Positions 9,146-18,296 of a DNA stretch of 64,000 nt are shown one piece after another. Every line of letters starts with the position of its first letter. Position 1 is the stretch's first letter. Below the pieces are notes generated by a model. It did no database searches. It was given only the letters and a program-made list of their open reading frames with translations, and was not told the origin of the DNA. Origin of the DNA: Hymenobacter jejuensis. Its GTDB lineage: Bacteria; Bacteroidota; Bacteroidia; Cytophagales; Hymenobacteraceae. The position numbers were made by a program, and so were the translations under genes. The stretch lies in assembly GCF_006337165.1 (NCBI RefSeq), contig NZ_CP040896.1, forward strand, positions 1,674,001 to 1,738,000, written 5' to 3'.

Positions 9146-9601
9146 ATGACTAACCCTCTCACGCCGGCGCAGGAAGCGGCTTTGGTAGCAGCAATCAAGC
9201 AAGCCGAAGTCACGACTTCGGGCGAAATCCGGGTGCATTTGGAAGATACCTGCCCCACGCCCGAACCCCTCGACCGCGCGGCACAGGTGTTTGCCGAGCT
9301 CGGCATGCACCAGACGGCCCAGCGCAACGGCGTGCTGTTTTACTTGGCTTGGGAGACTCGCCAGTTTGCCGTGATAGGCGATGCGGGCATCAACGCGGCC
9401 GTGCCCGACGATTTTTGGGAAACCACCAAAGAAACCGTACTCGATCAGTTTCGGGCCGGCCACTACGTTACCGGGCTGGAGCGCGGCATTCGCATGGTGG
9501 GCGAGCAGCTTCAGCGCTATTACCCCTACAATGCGGCCACCGACCGCAACGAACTCGACGATTCCATTTCGTTTGGCGACTCTGCGCCGCCTCGTCCATG
9601 A
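9146..9601 (+). CDS. TPM domain protein, cytosolic type
   Basis: 151 residues. LTPAQEAALVAAIKQAE and TSGEIRVHLEDTCP begin a TPM domain; FAVIGDAGINAAVPDDFW and FRAGHYVTGLERGI are the usual later motifs. No signal peptide and no membrane helix, so this is the soluble member of the TPM pair. Its stop overlaps the next start by four bases (ATGA), so the two are cotranscribed and probably translationally coupled. The biochemical role of TPM domains is not settled; in plants one is a thylakoid phosphatase involved in photosystem repair. Confidence 0.85.
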   Translation: MTNPLTPAQEAALVAAIKQAEVTTSGEIRVHLEDTCPTPEPLDRAAQVFAELGMHQTAQRNGVLFYLAWETRQFAVIGDAGINAAVPDDFWETTKETVLDQFRAGHYVTGLERGIRMVGEQLQRYYPYNAATDRNELDDSISFGDSAPPRP

Positions 9602-10431
9602 TCCCTCCCCTTATGCCGTCGTCCCGACGCTTACTGACTTCCTTACTGGGAGTTTTGCTGCTCTTTGTCAGCCTGTTGCAAGCTGCAGTAGCACAAGATG
9701 TTCCGCCACGGCCTAATCCGCCACGCCTCGTCAACGACCTGGCGGGCCTGTTGCAGGCCAACGAAGTAGAGGCGCTGGAGCGCAAGCTCGTCGCCTACGA
9801 CGATTCTACCTCTTCCCAAATTGCCGTTGTGACGGTACCCAACCTGGGCGGCGACGACATTGCCAATTACGCCCAGCGCCTCTACGAAAGCTGGGGTATT
9901 GGCCGCAAAGGCCAAAACAACGGTATTCTGGTGCTGGTGGCCAAAGAGGAGCACCGCGCTCGCATCCAGACGGGCTATGGTCTGGAGGGTGCCGTGCCCG
10001 ATGCCTTGGCCAAGCGCATCATCTCCAATACCATCGTGCCGGCTTTCAAGGAAGAGCGCTACTACGACGGCCTCAACAGCGCCACCGATGAGCTAATTGC
10101 CTTAGCGAAAGGCGAATACAAAGCCGACCCTGCCCAAACCCGTACCTCCAACGACTCTTCCGGCTCGGGCTTTCCGTTCTGGATGATCATTGTGGTGCTG
10201 GCAATTATCATCATGATCAGCCGGCGGGGGGGCGGCGGCAACAGCGGCGGACGTCGCAACCGTGGCTTTGGCGGCAGCATGATTCCGCCCATCATTTTCG
10301 GCGACTTCATGGGCGGCCGGGGCACCTTTGGTGGCGGCGGTGGCGGCTGGGGAGGTGGCGGCGGAGGCGGTGGTTTCGGCGGCTTCGGCGGCGGCTCCTC
10401 CGGGGGCGGCGGCGCCAGCGGCAGCTGGTAG
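9598..10431 (+). CDS. TPM domain membrane protein with glycine-rich tail (YgcG-like)
   Basis: 277 residues from the ATG overlapping the upstream stop; an alternative ATG lies at 9613. A signal peptide (LLTSLLGVLLLFVSLLQA) precedes a TPM domain: VNDLAGLLQANEVEALE, IAVVTVPNLGG, RIQTGYGLEGAVPDAL. A membrane helix follows (PFWMIIVVLAIIIMI, about 195-210). The last 55 residues are almost pure Gly with Phe, Trp and Ser and end SGSW, as in YgcG-like TPM proteins. The TPM domain would face the periplasm. It forms a unit with lemA and the soluble TPM gene. Confidence 0.88.
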   Translation: MIPPLMPSSRRLLTSLLGVLLLFVSLLQAAVAQDVPPRPNPPRLVNDLAGLLQANEVEALERKLVAYDDSTSSQIAVVTVPNLGGDDIANYAQRLYESWGIGRKGQNNGILVLVAKEEHRARIQTGYGLEGAVPDALAKRIISNTIVPAFKEERYYDGLNSATDELIALAKGEYKADPAQTRTSNDSSGSGFPFWMIIVVLAIIIMISRRGGGGNSGGRRNRGFGGSMIPPIIFGDFMGGRGTFGGGGGGWGGGGGGGGFGGFGGGSSGGGGASGSW

Positions 10432-10444
10432 CCTCAGGTAAATC

Positions 10445-10503
10445 AAAAAAGTCCTTCCGCATAAGTATTTTACAATCAAATACTTATGCGGAAGGACTTT
10501 TTT
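10445..10503. terminator. Bidirectional terminator between convergent genes
   Basis: Arms at 10445-10470 and 10478-10503 are perfectly complementary over about 26 bp, flanked by A-run and T-run. It separates the TPM operon from the converging DUF1684 gene. The inner part contains the AAGTATTT/AAATACTT word seen at several other gene ends here. Confidence 0.85.
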
Positions 10504-10514
10504 TCGTCCTGTGG

Positions 10515-11144
10515 TTAATGATCGCTCTGCACACCGGCCCGAATAGCTACGGGGAGTCGGTTTTCGGCGGGCGGCACCGGACAGGAATACTTTGGGCTGT
10601 AAGCACAATAAGGATTGTAGGCGCGGTTGAAATCCAGCATGAGCACGGGGCTTTTCGGGATGCGCAGATCGATGTAGCGGCCGCCGCCGTAGCTTTCGTG
10701 GCCGTTGGTGGGGTCGGTGAATGGTACAAACAGGTAGTCTCCGTAACCGGGCTTGCGCATCAAATCAAGGCTCTGATACACTATCAGTTGCAGGGGCTGC
10801 CCGTTGAGGGTAAAATGCAGCACGCCGTACTTGCGGTATTCGGGCTCACGGGCGGTGCTGGTTTTCATGCGGAAAGGCAGCGCCGTCGAGTCGCGCTCTA
10901 GGGTTGCTTCCACGTAAAAAGCATAATCCGTTGGGAAGAACGGGAGGCCTTTAAACGCCTTGCGCTCGGCAGGCGGTAGCGGCGACTCATGCGGATTGCG
11001 GTATTCGGCGTTCAGTTCTTGCTGAAAAGCAACCACCGATTGCGCGTGTTCGGCAGGCGCAAGATGGGCCGTTTGGGCATGGGCGCTTGCAAAAACACAA
11101 AGCAGCGCCACCAGAAATCCTGAGAACCGGAAGTTAGAAAACAT
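10515..11144 (-). CDS. DUF1684 domain protein, secreted
   Basis: 209 residues with signal peptide MFSNFRFSGFLVALLCVFAS ending near AHAQ. The C-terminus carries the DUF1684 hallmark: LMLDFNRAYNPYCAYSPKY, then CPVPPAENRLPVAIRAG. Two Cys and a cluster of Tyr, Asn and Pro residues lie in this motif. Function unknown. It stands 5 bp downstream of the Delta-60 repeat gene, so the two may share a transcript. Confidence 0.88.
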   Translation of the reverse strand: MFSNFRFSGFLVALLCVFASAHAQTAHLAPAEHAQSVVAFQQELNAEYRNPHESPLPPAERKAFKGLPFFPTDYAFYVEATLERDSTALPFRMKTSTAREPEYRKYGVLHFTLNGQPLQLIVYQSLDLMRKPGYGDYLFVPFTDPTNGHESYGGGRYIDLRIPKSPVLMLDFNRAYNPYCAYSPKYSCPVPPAENRLPVAIRAGVQSDH

Positions 11145-11149
11145 ATAAC

Positions 11150-13723
11150 TTACTCTATTACAACCCGTTGTACCACTACACCGCTGGCATATTCTACCCG
11201 CAGCAAATATACCCCCGCCGGCAGGTTGTGGATGGGCATGGTAAAGGCAGACGTCGTGACGGGCATTGCAGTCGCAGTTTTGCCTGTAATACCCAGCAAG
11301 TGAATGCGTTGCGGCTTAGCCTTTGCATCCAGCTGCACATGCAGCACACTATGCGCTGGGTTGGGGTAAACTTCGGTACGAATACGGGCCTGGGTAGCCG
11401 AAGTGTGCAGCACCTCTGCGGCCACCAAGCGCGCTAATCCCAGTACCCGGTGGCCGCCAACATCCGTAAAGCTGCCGCCAATCAGGATTTTGCCGTCGGG
11501 TTGCAAGGCTACGCAGTTGGTTTCGTTGTTGGGGCCGTCGGCGGGCTCAAAAGTGGCGTCGCGCGGACCGTTTTCCTGTACCCGCAGCAAATATGGCCAG
11601 TTGTTGATGTAGCCGTCGCCGAGCAGGCCAGCTACCAGCAGCCGGCCGTTGGGTTGCACCGCGATGCTGCGCACCACGGCTACCTGCGGAAACTCATTGG
11701 CAAAAGTCTGATCCAGAGTGCCGTTAGGCTGCAAGCGCGCCAAGCCACTGACCAGCTTACCTTTTAGGTCCGGGATGCTCCCACCGACCATCAACCGTCC
11801 GTCGGGCAGTTCGGCCATGGTGTAGGCGACGCCGCTGTTGCCCCACGCGGCCGAGTAAAAATTGGGGTCTTCGGTACCGTTGGTCAGCAGTCGCACCACG
11901 GGTTGTCCGACCGCCATGCCGTTGACGTTGCGAAAAAATGAACCAGCCGCTAGCACCTTCCCATCGCTTTGGATGTACAGCTTGTAAATATTGCCCTGCG
12001 GCGCTGTGGTTTTGAAAGACGGGTCCAGGCTGCCATTGGCGGGGTTAATCCGAATTACGGAAGTATAAAAATTCGTACCCCCGTTGACGTACAAAAAGGC
12101 GCCCGCGATCAGGAGCTTGCCATCGGGCTGCTGAGCCAACGCACTCACGCTGGAGCTGCCGCTGCTGTCGTAGAACCCAACGGCGAAAAGCGGATCGAGC
12201 TCGCCGGAGGCCTTCAGGCGCGCAACGGCCAAGCGCTTTTGCCCGTCGATGCGGGTGAAGGTGCCGCCAACTACTATTTGTCCATCGGCTTGCAACAGGA
12301 GCGTGCGCACTTCCCCGTTGAGGTCGCTCGGCCCACGAAAGGAATTGTCTACCTCCCCGTTGGGCAGCAAGCGGGCTATTTTGTGAACCAGTACGCCGTT
12401 TATCTCGGAGAAATCTCCGCTTATCAAAATCCTTCCATCGGGCTGTAGCACTAGGTTGGTTACAATACCCAGTTGCTGCAGCGCCAGCGCAAAGCCGGAA
12501 GCTGGCGCGCCAGTAGCAGAAAGCGCCACTAAGCTCGTTGAGCGCGTGGCAAAGCTGCTGAAATTGCCACCCGCCAGTACCACGCCATTGGGCAACACTT
12601 GCAGCGCAGCTACCACGCCATCAGTGAGTTGCGTAGGCGCCCATGCGGCATCTTCGGTGCCGTTGGGCAGATAACACGCCACGCTGGAGGTCGGAGTTAC
12701 ATCACTGGAAGTAGAAACCACAACCAGCTTGCCATCGGGCAACACAGCCATGCTGCCGTTGTCGCTGGGGTTGCGAATGAGTGGCGCGCTGCCGCTGGGC
12801 ACGAAGGTAGGGTCGACGGTTCCAGAGGGCAGCAGGCGCAACAAGCTACCGCGAACTGTGCCCACTTGGTTGGTGATTGCGCCGCCCACCATCATTTTAC
12901 CATCTGATAACAACTTGATTTCCTGCACGTTCAACACAGCGCCCGTTGCGAAGGACAAGTCGCGGGTACCATCGGCGTTGAGGCGCAACAAACCGCCGAC
13001 CGACGCCCCGTTGAAGGTTGTAAAAGTGCCGCCGACTAAGATTTTACCATCGGGCTGCACTACCATGCTGCGCACGCCTTCCACCGTCAGGCCGGCGGCA
13101 GGCACGAACGTGTTATCGCGCGACCCATCGGCGTTGTAGCGGACAATACCCGGTTCGGAACCGGTGCCTGTGTAGCCATAGCCCTTGCCCGCCACCAGCA
13201 GGCGACCATCGGGTTGGGCGGTAGCCACAATGCCTTCGCTCCCGTAGCCGAAAGAGAACGTGCTGATAGTGAACACGTTATCAGGGGTCCCATCGGCATT
13301 GAGCACGATCAGGTTGTTGGCCACCTTGCCTGCTATTGCTAGCGACGAATAGCCCAATAACAAGGCTTTACCGCCCGGCAGCGGCCGCACCCCCCAAAGC
13401 CGGGAGCTGGTTTTGCCCTGCAACACCACCCGAAAATCCGGATCAGGCGTGCCGTCGGGGCGGTAGCGCACCACATCGGCATGCGGCTCGCCGTTGGCAT
13501 GCGTGAATGTGCCGAGCACAACAGCGCTCCCGTCCGGGTACACGGCCACGCTCTTGACAACGCCCGGTTTATAAAGCTCCGTGGTTTTAAAATTCGGATC
13601 TAGAAGTTGCGCTTTACCGCTAAAAGGCAGGAGCCACGTTACAAGTACAAGGCTAAGTAGTAGCTGTTTAATTCGATACACGCGGCGTAATAAGCTAAAA
13701 GGACGGGGAAATAGCAGTGGCAA
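11150..13723 (-). CDS. Delta-60 repeat protein with T9SS sorting domain
   Basis: 857 residues. After a signal region (about 15-38) come roughly a dozen or more repeats of 50-60 residues with the Delta-60 pattern, for example LQPDGRILISGDFSEINGV followed by RLLPNGEVDNSF; they predict a beta-propeller-like, secreted adhesin-type protein. The last 85 residues start VYPNPAHSVLHVQL and end GVYLLRVEYASG plus VVIE, matching the type A C-terminal sorting domain of type IX secretion. The protein is therefore predicted to cross the outer membrane by T9SS. Ligand unknown. DUF1684 gene follows closely. Confidence 0.92.
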   Translation of the reverse strand: MPLLFPRPFSLLRRVYRIKQLLLSLVLVTWLLPFSGKAQLLDPNFKTTELYKPGVVKSVAVYPDGSAVVLGTFTHANGEPHADVVRYRPDGTPDPDFRVVLQGKTSSRLWGVRPLPGGKALLLGYSSLAIAGKVANNLIVLNADGTPDNVFTISTFSFGYGSEGIVATAQPDGRLLVAGKGYGYTGTGSEPGIVRYNADGSRDNTFVPAAGLTVEGVRSMVVQPDGKILVGGTFTTFNGASVGGLLRLNADGTRDLSFATGAVLNVQEIKLLSDGKMMVGGAITNQVGTVRGSLLRLLPSGTVDPTFVPSGSAPLIRNPSDNGSMAVLPDGKLVVVSTSSDVTPTSSVACYLPNGTEDAAWAPTQLTDGVVAALQVLPNGVVLAGGNFSSFATRSTSLVALSATGAPASGFALALQQLGIVTNLVLQPDGRILISGDFSEINGVLVHKIARLLPNGEVDNSFRGPSDLNGEVRTLLLQADGQIVVGGTFTRIDGQKRLAVARLKASGELDPLFAVGFYDSSGSSSVSALAQQPDGKLLIAGAFLYVNGGTNFYTSVIRINPANGSLDPSFKTTAPQGNIYKLYIQSDGKVLAAGSFFRNVNGMAVGQPVVRLLTNGTEDPNFYSAAWGNSGVAYTMAELPDGRLMVGGSIPDLKGKLVSGLARLQPNGTLDQTFANEFPQVAVVRSIAVQPNGRLLVAGLLGDGYINNWPYLLRVQENGPRDATFEPADGPNNETNCVALQPDGKILIGGSFTDVGGHRVLGLARLVAAEVLHTSATQARIRTEVYPNPAHSVLHVQLDAKAKPQRIHLLGITGKTATAMPVTTSAFTMPIHNLPAGVYLLRVEYASGVVVQRVVIE

Positions 13724-13785
13724 TCTACGCAGTTTTGCCCTGACCCAATAGTAAAATTCCGTGTTCTTCCCCGAAGCTTGCGCTA

Positions 13786-14415
13786 TCAGCCTGCCAATGG
13801 TTCCTCGTCGGGTTCGGCGGCGAGCACCTGCTTGTAAAACGGCAGCCCGTAGAAGGGCCGCAGCAGCCGGATCACGTCCAATGCATCGGCTACGGCCGTG
13901 TGCGCTACGGTGGGGTCTTCTAGCTTTGCCCGCGCCTTACAAATGGCCATTGTTGGTAACCGGCTGTCTTTCTTCCAGTTAAGATAAAACACGGCCGGAT
14001 CGAGCATGGCGGGCTCGGCATACAGCAGCGTTCCCCAGCCCGGCAGCAGGCGCAGAAAACCCAGATCGAACGAGCCAATATTCTTGCCTGCCAGCACCAA
14101 CCCAAGCCGCCCCCGCTGGTCGGGCTTGTAGCCGTAGGCCAACAAAAACTCCCGTAGCTGCGGCACCAGTTCCTGGATGGTACAGTGATCGGCCCGTGGC
14201 TCCTTTTCGGCCAATTCCTGCATTAGTCCGGCATTCAAAGCCAGCGCCCCAGCCGTGCCCACGTATTCGGGGTGGCGCACGGCCCGCCGAAATGTGGGCA
14301 GCTCTTCGAGCGGCAACGGGCGCTTGGTATCTTCGATAATGGCCGCCAGCTCAATAATCTGGTGTCGATCGGGGTTGCCGCCCGTGCATTCGAGGTCGAG
14401 GGAAATGTAGCGCAT
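13786..14415 (-). CDS. DnaQ-like 3'-5' exonuclease (DEDDh)
   Basis: 209 residues. The Exo I motif is YISLDLECTGG (Asp7, Glu9), Exo II lies in GKNIGSFDLGFLRLL, and Exo III is HTAVADALDV with the His and Asp of the DEDDh subclass. All four acidic/His positions are present, so an active 3'-5' exonuclease on DNA or RNA is likely; it is shorter than epsilon-type proofreading subunits fused to other domains. It lies divergent to polA, 223 bp away. Confidence 0.85.
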   Translation of the reverse strand: MRYISLDLECTGGNPDRHQIIELAAIIEDTKRPLPLEELPTFRRAVRHPEYVGTAGALALNAGLMQELAEKEPRADHCTIQELVPQLREFLLAYGYKPDQRGRLGLVLAGKNIGSFDLGFLRLLPGWGTLLYAEPAMLDPAVFYLNWKKDSRLPTMAICKARAKLEDPTVAHTAVADALDVIRLLRPFYGLPFYKQVLAAEPDEEPLAG

Positions 14416-14638
14416 ACGGTAAGCAGCTACGCACGGAAGCCGGTTAGCGTTAGCAACCAGTTGTAAATCGGCGGGTTAATTCTTCCTGGCTCCGTATACA
14501 GGGCAGGTTTTTTCGCAGAAGTTCAGCTCAATTGCGACCAACCAGAATAATCTGGCACGTACTGGTGTTTACGTATTCCAGCGATAATTCTGCGCTCGTA
14601 TCTGTCCCTACTTATCGTCCCTCCGTACCTTCGCCCTC

Positions 14639-17503
14639 ATGACCGACGCCCCCAAAAAACTTTTCCTCCTCGACGCTTTCGCCCTCATCTACCGCGCCCA
14701 CTTCGCTTTCAGCAAAAACCCGCGCATCAACTCCAAAGGCATGAATACGGGTGCCGTGCTGGGCTTCACCAACACCCTGGTGGAAGTCCTGCAGAAGGAA
14801 AAGCCCACCCACATCGGCGTAGCTTTTGATGCCCAAAAGAAGACGTTCCGCCACGATAATTTTGCCGAATACAAGGCCCAGCGCCAAGCCATGCCCGAAG
14901 ACATCGGCACGGCCATTCCGTATATCAAGCGCATCATTGAGGCATTCAACATTCCGATCCTGATCATGGATGGCTTTGAGGCCGATGACGTGATTGGCAC
15001 GTTGGCCCAACGCGCCGAAAAGGCTGGTTTTGAGGTGTTTATGATGACACCCGACAAAGACTACTGCCAACTCGTGACGGATAAGATCAAGATCTACCGG
15101 CCGGCATTCATGGGCAATGCCGCCGAAGTACTTGATTTACAACACGTTCTGCAGCGCTTCGAGATTGAGCGCGTGGAGCAGGTAACCGATATTCTGGGCT
15201 TGCAGGGCGACGCTTCGGATAACATTCCGGGCATTCCGGGCATTGGCGAAAAGACCGCCAAGACGCTGATTCAGAAGTACGGCTCGGTTGAAGGGCTGAT
15301 TGCCCACGTAGACGAGCTAAAGGGCAAGCAACAGGAAAACGTGCGCAACTTCGCCGAGCAAGGTCTTATGTCGAAGGAACTGGCCACGATTCATGTGAAC
15401 GTGCCCATTGAGTTCCATGAGGAAAACCTGACCCTGACCCAGCCCAACGAAGAAAAGCTGCGCGCCCTGTTCGACGACCTCGAGTTTCGCCAGTTGGCGG
15501 CCCGCGTGCTCAGCGGCGGCGCACCGGCGGCGTCCGTCACGGCGCCCACGCCGCGGGGCGCCCGCCGGCCCAGCGTACCGGCAGCCCAGGCTTCGCTGTT
15601 TGATGCGCCGGGTGCCGTGGCCATTGCCGCTGAAAACGGCGAAGAGCTCGGTCACGAAGGCGCCCCGGCTGGCCCGCCGCGCACGCTGGCCGATGTGCCC
15701 CACCAATACCACCTCATCGACTCGCCCGCCATGCGTAAGTCGTTATTAGACTTCCTGTTACAACAAAAGGAAGTCAGCTTCGATACCGAAACCACCGGCC
15801 TCGATACCATGACGGCGCGCTTAGTAGGGCTTTCGTTTTGCTGGCTGCCAGGCGAGGCCTATTACGTGCCAGTGCCCCACGACGATACCGACGCAGCCCA
15901 GGCACTGGTAGACGAGTTCCGGCCGTTTTTCGACGCGGAGCATATCCTCAAAATCGGCCAGAACATCAAGTACGACCTTACCATACTGAAGCATTACGGC
16001 GTGCAGATGCGCGGCCAGCTGTTCGACACGATGCTGGCGCACTACCTTCTGGAGCCCGACATGCGCCACAACATGGACGTGCTGGCCGAAACCTACCTGC
16101 ACTATTCGCCGGTATCGATCACTGACCTGATCGGGCCAAAGGGCAAGAAGCAGAAAACAATGGCCGACATTCCGCCGGCCGAAGTCAGCGATTACGCCTG
16201 TGAAGACGCCGACGTGACGTTGCAGCTCAAACATTATTTCGAGCCGCGCCTACAGGAAGTGGGCTTGCTCAAGCTGCTCAACGAGGTGGAGAACCCGTTG
16301 GTGCCGGTGCTCAGCGACATCGAATACGAAGGCGTAAAAATCGATTCGGGCGCCATGAACGAGTATTCGGCGGAGCTACAGGGCTACATCACCGAAATCG
16401 AAAAGCAGATCTTTGCGGCGGCGGGACAGGAGTTTAACATTGGCTCACCCAAACAACTGGGCGAAGTGCTGTTTGACAAACTCCAGCTCGGCGGCGGCAA
16501 GATCAAAAAAACCAAAACCGGTCAGTATGCCACGGGCGAAGAAGTACTGAGCGTACTGGCCGCCGACAACCCCATCGCGGCCCTGATTCTGGAGCACCGC
16601 CAGCTCACGAAGTTGCGCTCGACATACGTAGAAGCCTTACCGCAGCTCGTATGCGAGCTCGATGGCCGCGTACATACGTCTTTTAATCAGGCAGTTACAG
16701 CAACCGGGCGTTTGAGCAGCACCAACCCTAACCTGCAGAACATTCCGATTCGCACGGAGAAAGGCCGGGAGATTCGCAAAGCCTTCGTGCCCCGCGACGC
16801 CGATCACATTCTCGTCGCGGCCGACTACTCGCAGATCGAGCTGCGCATCATGGCTGATTTTTCGGGCGACAAAACCATGATTGAGGCTTTTCGTCAACAC
16901 CTTGATATTCACGCCAGTACGGCCAGTAAAGTATTCCACGTCGGCCTCGACCAAGTGGATGCCGAGATGCGCCGCAAAGCCAAAACAGTCAATTTTGGCA
17001 TCATCTACGGCATTTCGTCTTTTGGTTTGGCGCAGCGCCTGGGCATTTCGCGCAAGGAAGCCCAGGAGATTATTGAGGCGTATTTCGTGGAATTTGCTTC
17101 GGTAAAACGCTTCATGGATGACAGCATCAACCGAGCCCGCGAACTGGAATACGCCGAAACGCTACTGGGCCGTCGGCGTTACCTGCGCGATATCAACTCG
17201 CGCAACGCCACACTGCGCGGCTACACCGAACGCAACGCCATCAATGCGCCCATCCAAGGCACTGCCGCCGACATCATTAAGAAGGCGATGATCAACATTC
17301 ACGAGTGGCTCATTCAGGAAAAGCTCGGCACCAAGATGATCCTGCAAGTGCACGACGAATTGGTCTTCGATGCGCCCAAGGAAGAAGTTGAGTTCATTAC
17401 ACCCAAGATCCAAGAACTAATGATCAATGCCCTGCCCCTGCCCCACGGCGTGCCTATGGAGGTAGAGGTCGGCACGGGCCAAAACTGGCTGCAAGCTCAT
17501 TAG
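14639..17503 (+). CDS. polA: DNA polymerase I
   Basis: 954 residues. N-terminal 5'-3' exonuclease: LFLLDAFALIYRAHFAF, DGFEADDVIGTLAQRA, and the helix-hairpin-helix GDASDNIPGIPGIGEKTA. The 3'-5' exonuclease domain keeps its acidic residues: VSFDTETTGLD (about 380), GQNIKYDLTIL and YACEDADVTLQL, so proofreading should be active. Polymerase motif A is DYSQIELRIMADFSGD (about 727), motif B KTVNFGIIYGISSFG (about 780), motif C LQVHDELVFDAP (about 902). It fills gaps and removes primers in replication and repair. Slightly longer than E. coli PolA because of an Ala/Pro-rich linker near residue 300. TACCTTCG just before the ATG may be part of its promoter. Confidence 0.98.
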   Translation: MTDAPKKLFLLDAFALIYRAHFAFSKNPRINSKGMNTGAVLGFTNTLVEVLQKEKPTHIGVAFDAQKKTFRHDNFAEYKAQRQAMPEDIGTAIPYIKRIIEAFNIPILIMDGFEADDVIGTLAQRAEKAGFEVFMMTPDKDYCQLVTDKIKIYRPAFMGNAAEVLDLQHVLQRFEIERVEQVTDILGLQGDASDNIPGIPGIGEKTAKTLIQKYGSVEGLIAHVDELKGKQQENVRNFAEQGLMSKELATIHVNVPIEFHEENLTLTQPNEEKLRALFDDLEFRQLAARVLSGGAPAASVTAPTPRGARRPSVPAAQASLFDAPGAVAIAAENGEELGHEGAPAGPPRTLADVPHQYHLIDSPAMRKSLLDFLLQQKEVSFDTETTGLDTMTARLVGLSFCWLPGEAYYVPVPHDDTDAAQALVDEFRPFFDAEHILKIGQNIKYDLTILKHYGVQMRGQLFDTMLAHYLLEPDMRHNMDVLAETYLHYSPVSITDLIGPKGKKQKTMADIPPAEVSDYACEDADVTLQLKHYFEPRLQEVGLLKLLNEVENPLVPVLSDIEYEGVKIDSGAMNEYSAELQGYITEIEKQIFAAAGQEFNIGSPKQLGEVLFDKLQLGGGKIKKTKTGQYATGEEVLSVLAADNPIAALILEHRQLTKLRSTYVEALPQLVCELDGRVHTSFNQAVTATGRLSSTNPNLQNIPIRTEKGREIRKAFVPRDADHILVAADYSQIELRIMADFSGDKTMIEAFRQHLDIHASTASKVFHVGLDQVDAEMRRKAKTVNFGIIYGISSFGLAQRLGISRKEAQEIIEAYFVEFASVKRFMDDSINRARELEYAETLLGRRRYLRDINSRNATLRGYTERNAINAPIQGTAADIIKKAMINIHEWLIQEKLGTKMILQVHDELVFDAPKEEVEFITPKIQELMINALPLPHGVPMEVEVGTGQNWLQAH

Positions 17504-17533
17504 GGCTCTTAGACAGTAAGGAAAAGGCCGGCG

Positions 17534-17604
17534 TCGGCAAGCCCTTTACAAGAAAGCGCCGCTCCTGAGGCAGGAGCGGCGCTTTCTTGTAAAGGGCTTG
17601 CCGA
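17534..17604. terminator. Perfect 34-bp hairpin between polA and a converging gene
   Basis: Arms 17534-17567 and 17571-17604 are exact complements with a three-base loop. The stem is much longer than a usual intrinsic terminator and has only short T-runs, but its location between convergent genes fits bidirectional termination. Confidence 0.8.
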
Positions 17605-17606
17605 GA

Positions 17607-18074
17607 TTATTTTTTCGTAAACGTCAGAGTAGCCGGAACGGCGATACCGGAGTAAGTATATGTAGATGAGATCTTTAGCGAAGTAGCAGTCAACTCCAGT
17701 ACATCTTGCGTGGTGGCAGTGCTGCCTTGGCGCGCTGACGTTTGGGTGAGCTTGGTGCCGTCAGCGTTCAAGCTCCAGGTGCCATTGTCGGTATCGGGAG
17801 GAGTGCAACTGGTGGCACCTTCGCTGATAGTGTACGTGTTGTTGCTGTTATAGCGCAGCAGATCGTCTTTCTGACACGTCTGCAAGACGGTCGCGTACAC
17901 ATCCACCGGCTGCCCAAGAACAGTTGCGGTGGCACTCGTGAGCAGCCAATCCTTGTCGCTCAACAGTTCGGCTTTCGTAGGCGGCGCGGGGTCTTCTTTC
18001 TTGCTGCTACTGCCACAAGCAGTAAGGCCGCCTAACAAAGAGAAGGACAGCGCGATTGCAACTAATTGATTCAT
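17607..18074 (-). CDS. Lipocalin-like lipoprotein
   Basis: 155 residues. MNQLVAIALSFSLLGGLTAC is a lipoprotein signal, followed by GSSSKKEDPAPPTKAELLS and then KDWLLTSATATVLG. The pattern of a small beta-barrel with YNSNNTYTISEG and NGTWSLNADGTKLTQT matches the lipocalin-like lipoproteins common in Bacteroidota. One pair of Cys (CQKDD and SCTPP) could form a disulfide. Ligand unknown. The gene stands alone and ends against the long hairpin shared with polA. Confidence 0.8.
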   Translation of the reverse strand: MNQLVAIALSFSLLGGLTACGSSSKKEDPAPPTKAELLSDKDWLLTSATATVLGQPVDVYATVLQTCQKDDLLRYNSNNTYTISEGATSCTPPDTDNGTWSLNADGTKLTQTSARQGSTATTQDVLELTATSLKISSTYTYSGIAVPATLTFTKK

Positions 18075-18296
18075 AAATATTTAATTACAGAGACCCAAGA
18101 GACATGGTTGAATGTACTGTGCCGGTTTTAAGCGGCGGCCGTGATGGCAAACGCGCGCCATGCTTTACTCAACGTCGTAGCGGCGGATCAAGTATAAGAG
18201 TTTTCAATCCTGATTGACGCTGTAGCCCGTGGCTTACGTTCACCCAAAGACAGGCAGGACCATCGGGAATGAACCTACGGGTACGCCAATGGTTTA

